A stretch of 64,000 bases of DNA, taken from assembly GCF_030504955.1 (NCBI RefSeq), contig NZ_JAUKTR010000001.1, positions 372,001 to 436,000 on the forward strand, in the 5' to 3' direction. A program made the position numbers and the translations under genes. Shown here in pieces: positions 21,071 through 28,382 of the stretch (positions are counted from its first letter, which is position 1; each line of letters starts with the position of its first letter). This stretch comes from Peiella sedimenti. Lineage in GTDB: Bacteria > Pseudomonadota > Alphaproteobacteria > Caulobacterales > Caulobacteraceae. A model generated the notes under the pieces. The model was not told the origin of the DNA and made no database searches. It was given only the letters and a program-made list of their open reading frames with translations.

Positions 21071-22441
21071 ATGCTCGAAACCATACGTGTCGACGGCTTT
21101 CGCTCGCTTGTTGGGTTCGCCCACGAGTTTCGCTCCGGATTAAACGTGATCGTAGGCCCCAATGGCGCTGGCAAGTCCAACCTGATTTCCTTTTTGGATT
21201 TTCTGGGAGAGTTTGTTGAAGATGGTTTAGACGGGGCAATATCCATAGCCAAAGGCGCAGGTTCTCTATTTAGCGTTGAAAAGAATAGTGCAAAGAACGC
21301 ACGCCTTGAATTTTCTGTCCGTGGTCACTATACCGCCCAAGCCGGGGCTCGCATACGAGATCGCGAAGTTCCGATTAATCCGGGAGAGATGGTCGAATAT
21401 CAATATCAGTGTCACATAAGATATAATAAGAGTATCTCGCAAATATTTATTGAGTCTGATTCCCTCCATTTACGCGTTGGAGATGGTCCAGTGCTATCTG
21501 TATGGCGTAGTACGCAGATGAACGAAATTGGCCACAGGACCAGTATCAGGGTCTCCCCTAAACGACACCCGCTAATGGCGTTTTTCTACTCACATTGGAC
21601 CTCATACGGATACTCTTCATCCCCGGGGGAGCCCCTGGACGAAGTCATGGCCGGCGTTTCCGACATGCTGGCACAAAGCACGTCGCTGCTCAGAATACTG
21701 CCTATCCGGAATGAGTCGCTAGGTCAGATCTTTCGGGACCTCACGTCGTATCGATCAATTAATATTGAACCTTCGTTAGCCAGAAAGCCATCTCCAGTAT
21801 CTCGAACAGGAGCGATCGAATACAACGGCGACAATTTGCCAGGCACGTTGTATCGGTTGCGCCGGGGAGAATATTTCCCAACAAATCGGTTCGGCTTTCT
21901 ACGGGATCCTCTATTTGCTTCTCGAGGGGAACAACACAGCAGATTCTTAAGCATAGTCAGCTGGACGCGGGAGGTGAATCCTGCCATCGAGGAAATTGAC
22001 GTTCGCCTTGACCTAGCTGAGGCCCTATTACGGGGATTCGTGAAGACATCCGAGGAGTGCGGTGGAAATGAATTTTCGTTTGCGCGATTAAGCGACGGCA
22101 CAATCAAATGGATCACGCTTGTGACCATATTGTTTTCTCAGAATCATTTTAGAACCATAGAAGAGCCAGAGAATTTTTTGCATCCACGTATGCAGGAGGC
22201 TTTTGTTTCCTTATGCCGTGATATCTTAGAAACGTCTGAAGCGGACCGTCAAATACTAATATCTACGCACAGCCAAACATTGCTGAACTGCTGCTCGATA
22301 GACGAACTTACGATTTTCGACGGGCGCTTGGGTACCACTAGAGCTCGGCGGGCGGCGGACAGTGAAGGCGTTCGCGCCCTCATTGAAGAAAGTGGTTTTG
22401 GTGTGGGTGACCTCTACAGGATGGGTGCGCTTGATGCCTAA
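21071..22441 (+). CDS. AAA/ABC-type ATPase of the RecF/OLD-like (AAA_21) family, candidate defence protein
   Basis: A 456-residue protein. It starts MLETIRVDGFRSLVGF, the usual opening of SMC/RecF-like ATPases. Walker A GPNGAGKSN is at 29-37, an ABC-type signature LSDGT at 340-344, Walker B IEEPE in TIEEPENFLHPR at 363-373, and the switch His in ISTHSQ (397-402). There is no TOPRIM nuclease domain at its own C-terminus; the next gene overlaps it by 8 bp and may supply one. Base composition and codon use are clearly more AT-rich than in all neighbours, a sign of horizontal acquisition. A GGGGAGCAAAGG ribosome binding site precedes the ATG. The arrangement resembles PARIS AriA or AbiL/RloA ATPases; a DNA repair role is possible. 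Confidence 0.85.
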   Translation: MLETIRVDGFRSLVGFAHEFRSGLNVIVGPNGAGKSNLISFLDFLGEFVEDGLDGAISIAKGAGSLFSVEKNSAKNARLEFSVRGHYTAQAGARIRDREVPINPGEMVEYQYQCHIRYNKSISQIFIESDSLHLRVGDGPVLSVWRSTQMNEIGHRTSIRVSPKRHPLMAFFYSHWTSYGYSSSPGEPLDEVMAGVSDMLAQSTSLLRILPIRNESLGQIFRDLTSYRSINIEPSLARKPSPVSRTGAIEYNGDNLPGTLYRLRRGEYFPTNRFGFLRDPLFASRGEQHSRFLSIVSWTREVNPAIEEIDVRLDLAEALLRGFVKTSEECGGNEFSFARLSDGTIKWITLVTILFSQNHFRTIEEPENFLHPRMQEAFVSLCRDILETSEADRQILISTHSQTLLNCCSIDELTIFDGRLGTTRARRAADSEGVRALIEESGFGVGDLYRMGALDA

Positions 22442-22988
22442 GATCGTTGCTATCGTTGAAGGTCAGACAGAAGAGCATTTCATAAGGAAGACCTACCCGT
22501 CCGCTCTGATTTTGCGGCCCTTCACGAACGGGCGAGACGTGGACCTTGCGCTAATCGCGAGGAAGATAGCCGCTCCGCTTGCGCGTATCGGTATGGGGTT
22601 CGATGATTTCATTATCCTCATCGATCGTGAGAGAAGAACAATGTCTGCAGCAGAGCTGGAAGAGCGGCTACGTTCGGAACTTGAAAAGCTCGAGCCGATG
22701 CGCCAATTTTCGATCGGTGTCCCGGACATACACATTGAGAACTGGATTCTCGCCGATGAAACGGAGATGCGTCGGCGCTACGGCGAGACCTTCACCTATG
22801 AGGGCGACGGAACGCCTGCTAAGGGCGCATTGCGGGCGCTCTCGGGAATAAGTCATTCTCCATTGGAGAAGGCGGAGCTCTTGAAGGCGTGTTCCGCGGA
22901 CGAAATTGCGAACAAGTCGCCCAGTTTTGAGTGCTTTCGTACGCGGGTCCGCTGTGACTGGGTCTGGCTTAAAGGGAAGGCGGCCTAG
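22434..22988 (+). CDS. TOPRIM-like/DUF4276-type small protein, partner of the ATPase
   Basis: A 184-residue protein whose start ATG lies inside the end of the ATPase gene (8-bp overlap). An in-frame longer start at 22362 only re-reads ATPase DNA. Residues 1-14 (MPKIVAIVEGQTEE) show the VEG-x-TE motif with the acidic Glu of TOPRIM-like folds. A second acidic site is FIILIDRE (59-66) and a third region is DIHIENWILAD (98-108), typical of DUF4276/RloB-like proteins. Compared with canonical TOPRIM domains the DxD is replaced by Asp64-Arg-Glu66. By analogy it may be the nuclease or effector that the ATPase controls; this is inference. Confidence 0.7.
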   Translation: MPKIVAIVEGQTEEHFIRKTYPSALILRPFTNGRDVDLALIARKIAAPLARIGMGFDDFIILIDRERRTMSAAELEERLRSELEKLEPMRQFSIGVPDIHIENWILADETEMRRRYGETFTYEGDGTPAKGALRALSGISHSPLEKAELLKACSADEIANKSPSFECFRTRVRCDWVWLKGKAA

Positions 22989-23456
22989 CTGCGCTTTCGC
23001 CCTGGTGGGTTATGTCACAGGTGTTCGCTCCCAAGTAACGTGGCGCCAGACACCACTTTCCGCTCCCTACACCTCATGCCGAGGTTTCCTTTCGGCCCGC
23101 CGACGCGGGTCAAAGGACCACCCCCGTCAGGGCCGCCCGAGGCGCGAGCCGCTGGCGCGGCACGCGTCCTTTAACGCGCTCCCGGTCCGGCCCGGTTGAG
23201 GATCAGCTGAGGGGTTGGGGAGGGATCCCTTCTCCCCTGGTGGGAGAAGGTGGCCCTGCGAAGCAGGGTCGGATGAGGGGGCCTGCACCCGGGGCACCCT
23301 GCCCCTACTAGATCCGGTGTCACCCTCACCCCCGCCCCGTCGTCGCCGCGCAGTGCGCGTCTCCTCCACCCATCAAGGGAGAGGGGAGATTGCGGCCCAC
23401 TTATCCCCGCTGTCGGCGGCGGGGGGATGATGGCCTCTTCGAGCAAGGAGGAGACC
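22989..23456. other. 468-bp intergenic region with structured repeats
   Basis: No convincing gene is seen here. The left part (22989-23100) is the right edge of the GC-poor module. At 23104-23178 two arms pair over a long loop: CGCG 23104-23107 and AAAGGAC 23112-23118 with GTCCTTT 23166-23172 and CGCG 23175-23178. The right part holds dispersed-type palindromes and then AAGGAGGAGACC, the ribosome binding site of the next gene. Confidence 0.55.
23205..23400. repeat. Dispersed palindromic intergenic repeat (CCTTCTCCC-GGGAGAAGG type)
   Basis: The hairpin CCTTCTCCC (23228-23236) / GGGAGAAGG (23242-23250) is followed at once by CCCTGC-GAA-GCAGGG (23254-23268) and GTCGGATGAGGGGG. This is the layout of a repeat family found between genes in many proteobacteria. 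The tail from about 23320 (CCCTCACCCCCGCCCC ... AAGGGAGAGGGG) looks like a second, degenerate copy in the opposite orientation. Confidence 0.65.
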
Positions 23457-24095
23457 ATGAGAACCTCATACGCGGAGTGGAAATATCGCACCGAGGACAC
23501 CTGGCTGGCGGTGCGGCGGGCCTGGGAGGACGGGGAGACCGCCGCCAGCTGCGCCCGGCGTTTCGACGTGGGGCTGGCCAATCTGTGGCGGCGCCGGGCC
23601 GCCGAAAACTGGCGCCGGCGCCGGGAGCCGGACCCCGTTCCCGAACCAGTCGAGGGCTGGGACCGATGGGCGCGCGAGCGGCTGGAGGAATGGGAGGTCC
23701 ACCGCGACGACGTGCGGCGCCTGGCGGTGGACCTGCTGACGGCGCTGGAGGCCGAGACGGTGGAGGACTGTTCCGCCTGGCACCTGGGCTGGATCTACCG
23801 CCAGCGGGCGCGGCGGCTGGGTCCCGAGGCGGCGGCGCGTGACCGCGAGGCGGCCAAGGGCAGGCCGTGGGCCGACGCCTTCTGGGACGAGGACGGGCGG
23901 CTGCACCATCTGAGCTGGCTGGACAACCAGACCCTCATGCTGTGGCGCGACGAATGCCGCAAGGCGCTGGGCCTGCCCGAGGGCGCCGCGCCGAGCGTGC
24001 CCATTCCCCCGGATCCCACCGAGGCCGAGTGGGAGCGGGCGCTGGAGCTGCGCGAGCGCTCGATGCTGCTGGAGGTGAGCAAGCGGGAAGGCTAG
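23457..24095 (+). CDS. Hypothetical protein with an N-terminal helix-turn-helix-like segment
   Basis: A 212-residue protein; ATG 23457 was chosen for its near-perfect ribosome binding site (AAGGAGGAGACC). Residues 13-45 (VRRAWEDGETAASCARRFDVGLANLWRRR) resemble a homeodomain-like helix-turn-helix, as in terminase small subunits and transposase-associated proteins. The rest is Trp-, Arg- and Glu-rich and helical, with no known catalytic motif. GC content is normal, unlike the module upstream. The stop shares CTAG with the convergent mscS gene. A DNA-binding role is a guess. Confidence 0.6.
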   Translation: MRTSYAEWKYRTEDTWLAVRRAWEDGETAASCARRFDVGLANLWRRRAAENWRRRREPDPVPEPVEGWDRWARERLEEWEVHRDDVRRLAVDLLTALEAETVEDCSAWHLGWIYRQRARRLGPEAAARDREAAKGRPWADAFWDEDGRLHHLSWLDNQTLMLWRDECRKALGLPEGAAPSVPIPPDPTEAEWERALELRERSMLLEVSKREG

Positions 24096-25201
24096 GCCGG
24101 GCGGTGGTGGGGCGTGGCGTCGTCCCGGTCGTCGGGGGCGCCGCCGTTCGGCCCGTCCGTCTCGGACTCGGGCGGGGCCTCGGACAGCACCTCGGCGGCG
24201 GCGTCGTTGGGGGCGGGCGTCGAGGGCTTTTCGGCGGGCTTTGAGGGGCCGGGCGTGTGCTGGGATTCGGCGCCCTTCTTCGGGCGGCCGGGCACGAGCA
24301 AGTCGAGCGCGTCGTCGCCCTCGCGGCCGAACAGGCTGCGCAGGCGCAGGTCGGTCTGGGGGAAGGGGATCTCGATCCCGGCCTGGTCCAGGGCCTCGGC
24401 GATCGCCCAGGTATAGGCCGCGTGCATGGCGGCCGGGCGCTTGACCGCCTCGGCCGTGGGCCAGACCAGAAGCTCGAAGTCCAGGCCGCTCTCGCCGAAG
24501 CCCACCAGCCAGACCTGGCTCTTGCGGGTCTCGGTCTCGGGCAGGGTGAAGGGGCTGGCCCGGGCGGCCGCCAGCACCGCCTCGCGCACCCGGGCGCGGT
24601 CGGCGCCGTAGGCCACGGCGAAGGGGATGTGGATGCGGCGGGTGTCGCCCTTGAGCGTCCAGTTGGTGACGACGCCCTCGATCAGCTGGCTGTTGGGGAT
24701 GAGGATGTTGACGTTGTCGTTGGTGCGGATGCGCGTGGCGCGGGGGCCGATCTCCTGGATCATGCCGCGCTGGCCCGCGGCCAGCTCGACATAGTCGCCG
24801 ACCGAGACCATGCGGTCGAAGATGAGGAAGACGCCCGAGACAAACTCCTTGACCACCCCTTGCAGGCCCAGGCCCACACCGATGCCCAGGGCGCCGGCGA
24901 AGACCGCCAGGGACGACAGGTTCAGCCCGGCGGCGGACAGGCCCAGCATCAGGCCCGCCACGATCAGGCCGTAGCCGACCAGCTTCTCCAGCAGATAAAG
25001 GGCGCCGGCCGTGCGCTGGGCCTTTCGGCGCGCCCGCCGGATGCCTCGCACCGCCAGGGCCGAAATGATCCAGAAGACCGTGATGATCAGCAGGGCCGAC
25101 ACCAGCCCGCCCACGGTCAGGGTGGCGCCGCCCAGCCGAAGGATGGCGGCGTCGTCCAGGCCTTCGAGGCCCCCCTGAATCTCATCCAGCTGCAATCCCA
25201 C
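24092..25201 (-). CDS. Mechanosensitive ion channel, MscS family
   Basis: About 369 residues from a GTG start at 25201; TTG at 25195 is an alternative. Longer starts would run across the divergent ogt gene. Three hydrophobic helices come first. The pore helix and beta-domain LAVFAGALGIGVGLGLQGVVKEFVSG, VSVGDYVELAAGQRGMIQEIGPRATRIRTNDNVNILIPNS is the MscS signature, with the usual Gly/Ala pattern. The C-terminal 90 residues are Pro/Glu/Ala-rich and probably disordered. MscS channels release solutes on hypo-osmotic shock. The start and ogt are divergent across about 90 bp. Confidence 0.88.
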   Translation of the reverse strand: MGLQLDEIQGGLEGLDDAAILRLGGATLTVGGLVSALLIITVFWIISALAVRGIRRARRKAQRTAGALYLLEKLVGYGLIVAGLMLGLSAAGLNLSSLAVFAGALGIGVGLGLQGVVKEFVSGVFLIFDRMVSVGDYVELAAGQRGMIQEIGPRATRIRTNDNVNILIPNSQLIEGVVTNWTLKGDTRRIHIPFAVAYGADRARVREAVLAAARASPFTLPETETRKSQVWLVGFGESGLDFELLVWPTAEAVKRPAAMHAAYTWAIAEALDQAGIEIPFPQTDLRLRSLFGREGDDALDLLVPGRPKKGAESQHTPGPSKPAEKPSTPAPNDAAAEVLSEAPPESETDGPNGGAPDDRDDATPHHRPA

Positions 25202-25291
25202 GGGGGGATAAGGCGAAGCTGGGGGAGAGGTTCCCGGTTTGAGGGCGCGATCAGGATGGCGCCGGGCGCTGCGGCGGCTAAGCTGTGCGGC

Positions 25292-25816
25292 ATGCGCCTG
25301 AGCGTTTCCCGCATGACGAGTCCCATCGGCCTGCTGACCCTGGCCTGCGACGAGGCGGGGGCCTTGCGGGCCCTGTCCTTCGGCCAGGGGGCCCAGGCCG
25401 TGGCGCGCAGGCGCTATCCGCACGCCGAACAGTGGCAGGGCGAGACGCCCGGGCCGGTGCGCGAGGCGCTGGAGGCCTATTTCGGCGGCGACAGGGGGGC
25501 GCTGGCCCGCGCGCCCTGGGCGGTGGAGGGCGACGGCTTCTCGGAGCGGGTGTGGCGGCTGTTGACCCAGATCCCCGCCGGCCAGGTCTGGTCCTATGGC
25601 GAGATGGCGGCCCGGGCGGCCTCGTCCGAGGCCCGGCCGGACGGGCGGTTCGTGTCGGCGGCGCGGGCGGCGGGCGCGGCCCTGAACGCCAATCCCCTGC
25701 CGCTGGTGCTGCCCTGTCACCGGGTGGTGGGGGCGGATGGGGCCCTGACGGGCTTCGGCGGCGGCCTGGAGATCAAGCGCTGGCTGCTGATCCACGAAGG
25801 GGCGCTGCTGATCTGA
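25292..25816 (+). CDS. ogt: Methylated-DNA--protein-cysteine methyltransferase
   Basis: A 174-residue suicide DNA repair enzyme that takes the methyl group from O6-methylguanine. The acceptor Cys142 is in PCHRVVG, preceded by the helix-turn-helix-type IPAGQVWSYGEMA and ARAAGAALNANPLPLVLPC. The asparagine hinge and the C-terminal GFGGGLEIKRWLL are normal. The start at 25292 begins the recognisable domain (MRLSVSRMTSPIGLLTLAC). No Ada-type N-terminal regulatory domain is present, so the Ogt type fits. Confidence 0.92.
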   Translation: MRLSVSRMTSPIGLLTLACDEAGALRALSFGQGAQAVARRRYPHAEQWQGETPGPVREALEAYFGGDRGALARAPWAVEGDGFSERVWRLLTQIPAGQVWSYGEMAARAASSEARPDGRFVSAARAAGAALNANPLPLVLPCHRVVGADGALTGFGGGLEIKRWLLIHEGALLI

Positions 25817-25979
25817 GGCGGAGGCCTTGAACAGGGCGGGGCGGCGGCCATGCGCGGGTAAAGACCTGTTCTGGCTGACAGACTGAGGCGTCGCGCAGCA
25901 TTTCCCGACTGAAATATTGCGGACATTCGCGGGCGACCTGACGCGGTCAGGGTGTGGCTGACCTGAACGGGAGACACCC

Positions 25980-26840
25980 ATGCGCCTACTCTACGCCGCA
26001 GCCCTCGCCGCCATGCTCTCGGCGTCCGCCGACGCCGCGCCGATCCGCCTTGAAGGCGGGCACTACGTGACCCAGTTGCAGGTCAACGGGGGAGACGCCT
26101 TCGACTTCGTCATCGACACGGCCGCCAGCGCCTCGGCGTTTTCACCCGGGTTCGTCGAGCGGCTCGGTCTCCAGCCCGTGCCTGGCATGACCGCCCACGT
26201 GCACGGCGCGGCCGGGATCGAGACCGTGCCGTTGTACAGGCTGGACCGTCTCAGCGGTCCTGATCTGGAGCTGACCAGCGTCATCGCCGCGGTCATGCCA
26301 GGCGTCGCCAGCGACCGGCCCACGGCGGGCGTGCTGGGCGTCAACACGTTCCAGCAGAGCCGGATCGTCTTTGACTTCGAGGCTATGACCTTCGAAACGG
26401 GCGCCAGTGGCGCGGGCGCGCAGGGTTTCCAGGCGCTTGCGGCCACACGCCTGCGCGCCGGCCTCGTGGCCGTGGACGTTCAGGTCAACGGGGTACCTGT
26501 CAAGGCGGTGGTGGACACCGGCGCGCGCCGCACCATCGGCAACCCGGCCCTCATGGCGGCGCTGGGCGTAAGCGCTGACGATTCTCGCCTGGCGCCGGCG
26601 CCTGATGTGGGCGGCGCAACCAGCCACCGCATCCCCAGTCAGGTGATGGAGGGGGCGACGGTGGCCCTGGGCGGTCGCGACTTCGGCGACTTGCGCCTAC
26701 ATTTCTCGGATCTGCCGGTGTTCCGCGCCCTTGGGGCCGGCGACCAGCCCATGCTGATCCTGGGTACGGACGTGTGGTCCCAGCTGTCGGCCCTGGCCAT
26801 CGACTATCCGCGCAACGAGGTTCAGGTCCGCTTCCGGTGA
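25980..26840 (+). CDS. Secreted retropepsin-like aspartic protease, two-lobed
   Basis: A 286-residue protein with a signal peptide (about 1-19, ending ADAA). Two homologous halves each carry an aspartic protease motif: FVIDTAASAS (Asp46) in the first and AVVDTGARRTIG (Asp179) in the second, each later followed by a hydrophobic-Gly element (AGVLGVN; ILGTDVW). This fits the periplasmic aspartyl protease family. The first motif is DTA rather than DTG, which may lower activity. A ribosome binding site GGGAGACACCC precedes the ATG. Substrate unknown. Confidence 0.75.
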   Translation: MRLLYAAALAAMLSASADAAPIRLEGGHYVTQLQVNGGDAFDFVIDTAASASAFSPGFVERLGLQPVPGMTAHVHGAAGIETVPLYRLDRLSGPDLELTSVIAAVMPGVASDRPTAGVLGVNTFQQSRIVFDFEAMTFETGASGAGAQGFQALAATRLRAGLVAVDVQVNGVPVKAVVDTGARRTIGNPALMAALGVSADDSRLAPAPDVGGATSHRIPSQVMEGATVALGGRDFGDLRLHFSDLPVFRALGAGDQPMLILGTDVWSQLSALAIDYPRNEVQVRFR

Positions 26841-26896
26841 GCGCGCGGCTCCCGGCCCAGCCCGCCCCCTTTTAGGGTTAAGCTTCGCGTGCGGGT

Positions 26897-26912
26897 TGTT
26901 CGTTGGCGAACA
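26897..26912. repeat. Short inverted repeat upstream of a lipoprotein gene
   Basis: TGTTCG-TTGG-CGAACA is a perfect 6-bp inverted repeat 29 bp before the ATG at 26941. It may be an operator for that gene. It does not match the GTTC-N7-GTTC SOS pattern. Confidence 0.35.
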
Positions 26913-26940
26913 TAACGGCCGTCCGTGCGTTACTGAACCC

Positions 26941-27402
26941 ATGTTGCGAATTGCGTTCAGTCTGCTGGCGGGCTTCGGCCTGGCCGCGTGCCAGGATCAA
27001 TCCAGCCGCACCGACACGCCGGCTCACATGCCCCAGAGCCCCCCTGAAGACAGCCGGCCGGCGACCCCCGCAGTCCCCGCGGACGAGGCGGAGGGCCCAG
27101 CCTATGTCGGCGTCTGGGCCGCCTATGCGCGCTGGTGCGAACAGGCCTCGACCCGCACTGACCAGACGCCGATCCGCATCACGGCCGAACGCTTCGAAGG
27201 TTATGAGAACACCTGCGCGATCACGTCGTCGGAGCAGACCGCGGCGGACAGCTGGCGGCTGAACCTGTCGTGCGTCGCCGAAGGTCAGAGCTATGAGGAA
27301 CGCCTCGAGGCGGTGGTGCAGGACAATGCGCTGACCCTGGCCTACCCCGATCGGCCGGGCGCCGGCGCCACTCAGCTGGTGCGCTGCGGCCCGGCGTCCT
27401 AG
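26941..27402 (+). CDS. Predicted lipoprotein of unknown function
   Basis: A 153-residue protein from ATG 26941, chosen because it starts a clean signal peptide MLRIAFSLLAGFGLAAC with lipobox LAAC at Cys17. A Pro/Ser/Thr-rich linker (about 18-55) leads to a domain with four cysteines (YARWCEQ, NTCAIT, LSCVAEG, VRCGPAS) that could form two disulfides. No family recognised. It shares the stop tetramer CTAG with the convergent DUF2272-like gene. Confidence 0.7.
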   Translation: MLRIAFSLLAGFGLAACQDQSSRTDTPAHMPQSPPEDSRPATPAVPADEAEGPAYVGVWAAYARWCEQASTRTDQTPIRITAERFEGYENTCAITSSEQTAADSWRLNLSCVAEGQSYEERLEAVVQDNALTLAYPDRPGAGATQLVRCGPAS

Positions 27403-28382
27403 CCTGAAAGCGCCCGCACCGTCGGGCTGTGATCCAGCGCGTTCGGCTCCACCGGATCGGCGCGCAGCTTCAGATGGGCGAACAGACGCCGCCCGCCGAT
27501 GATGTCCGCCTCGATCAGAGGGCGCAACGGCCCCGAACCCTCGCGCGTCGCGGGCAGTAGGGTCAGGGTCACCCCGTTCACCACATTGCCGCCGATGATG
27601 GCGATGCGCCCTGCCTCGGCGTCCACGCGCACGACGATGTCGCAGTGGGTGGGCGCGAACTCGCCCATGTCGGGCCGCCTGTCGGCGATGGTGCGATAAG
27701 CCTCGGACCCGCGCGCATTGCACAGCAGATCGCCGGGCTCGACCTCGGTCTCGCCGATGTCGTGGGCCGCATAGGCCGCCTCGGGCGCCTGGCCGTCGCG
27801 GGCGCGGATGGCCTGGTCGATATAGGTGCGGTGGGCGATGTCGCGCTGGAATTGGCCCATATCGCCCAGCCCCGCCTCGCACATGACCCAGCTGACGAAG
27901 GCGGCGGACCAGGGTTCGATCCAGTTGACCTCGCCCTCGCCGTCCTCCCAGGCGCGGTTCTGGCGGCGCAGGATGTCCGGCCCGTCCGGCGTGGCGCTCC
28001 AGTAACCGGCGATGGTCGCATCGGCGCCGCGTTCGCTCTCCCAGCGGCCCAGGCGCAGAAAGGTTCGGCCCTGGCGCGGCTGGGCCAGGTCTGGGTTCAA
28101 CGCTTCGGGCACGATGCCGTCAGGCAGGGCGCGGGTCTCAACCACCGTCGCGTCCGCCGTCTGGAAGCCGAAGAAGGCCCACTCCTGGGCCGCCACGTCG
28201 ACGATGCGCCGCCGGGCCCAGCTGGTGGGACCCGTGCGGCAGGCGCTCTGCACAACGCGCATGTCTCCGCGCGGACCGGTCACCCGCTCGGACGGCGGGA
28301 TCACGTCAAAGGCCTCTCTCGGCAGGCGGGGCGCAGCCTGGGCCGCCCCCGCGATCGCAAGGAGGATCAGAGCGGCGCGCAC
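27399..28382 (-). CDS. DUF2272-like secreted protein
   Basis: About 327 residues from GTG 28382, which begins a signal peptide (VRAALILLAIAGAAQAAPRLP). The longer frame upstream only overlaps pepP. The core WSAAFVSWVMCEAGLGDMGQF, then HRTYIDQAI, EPGDLLCNARG and THCDIVVRVD has a Cys and His layout like DUF2272/CHAP-type cysteine amidase folds. That suggests a periplasmic cell-wall or peptide amidase role, unproven. The start overlaps the end of pepP by 16 bp, so the two genes are likely co-transcribed. Confidence 0.65.
   Translation of the reverse strand: MRAALILLAIAGAAQAAPRLPREAFDVIPPSERVTGPRGDMRVVQSACRTGPTSWARRRIVDVAAQEWAFFGFQTADATVVETRALPDGIVPEALNPDLAQPRQGRTFLRLGRWESERGADATIAGYWSATPDGPDILRRQNRAWEDGEGEVNWIEPWSAAFVSWVMCEAGLGDMGQFQRDIAHRTYIDQAIRARDGQAPEAAYAAHDIGETEVEPGDLLCNARGSEAYRTIADRRPDMGEFAPTHCDIVVRVDAEAGRIAIIGGNVVNGVTLTLLPATREGSGPLRPLIEADIIGGRRLFAHLKLRADPVEPNALDHSPTVRALSG

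Noticed and set aside
22989-23200. Third copy of the uvrB 3'-end repeat at the right edge of the ATPase module
   Set aside because: I looked for CTTCAGGAAGGGG-like sequence here and found none, so the module is not cleanly bracketed by this repeat.
24257-25291. Long plus-strand frame upstream of ogt, which would give a 519-residue fusion
   Set aside because: That part is antisense to mscS; ogt homology begins exactly at ATG 25292.
26897-26912. SOS box upstream of the 26941 lipoprotein
   Set aside because: The half sites face each other (TGTTCG...CGAACA), unlike the direct GTTC-N7-GTTC of alphaproteobacterial LexA.
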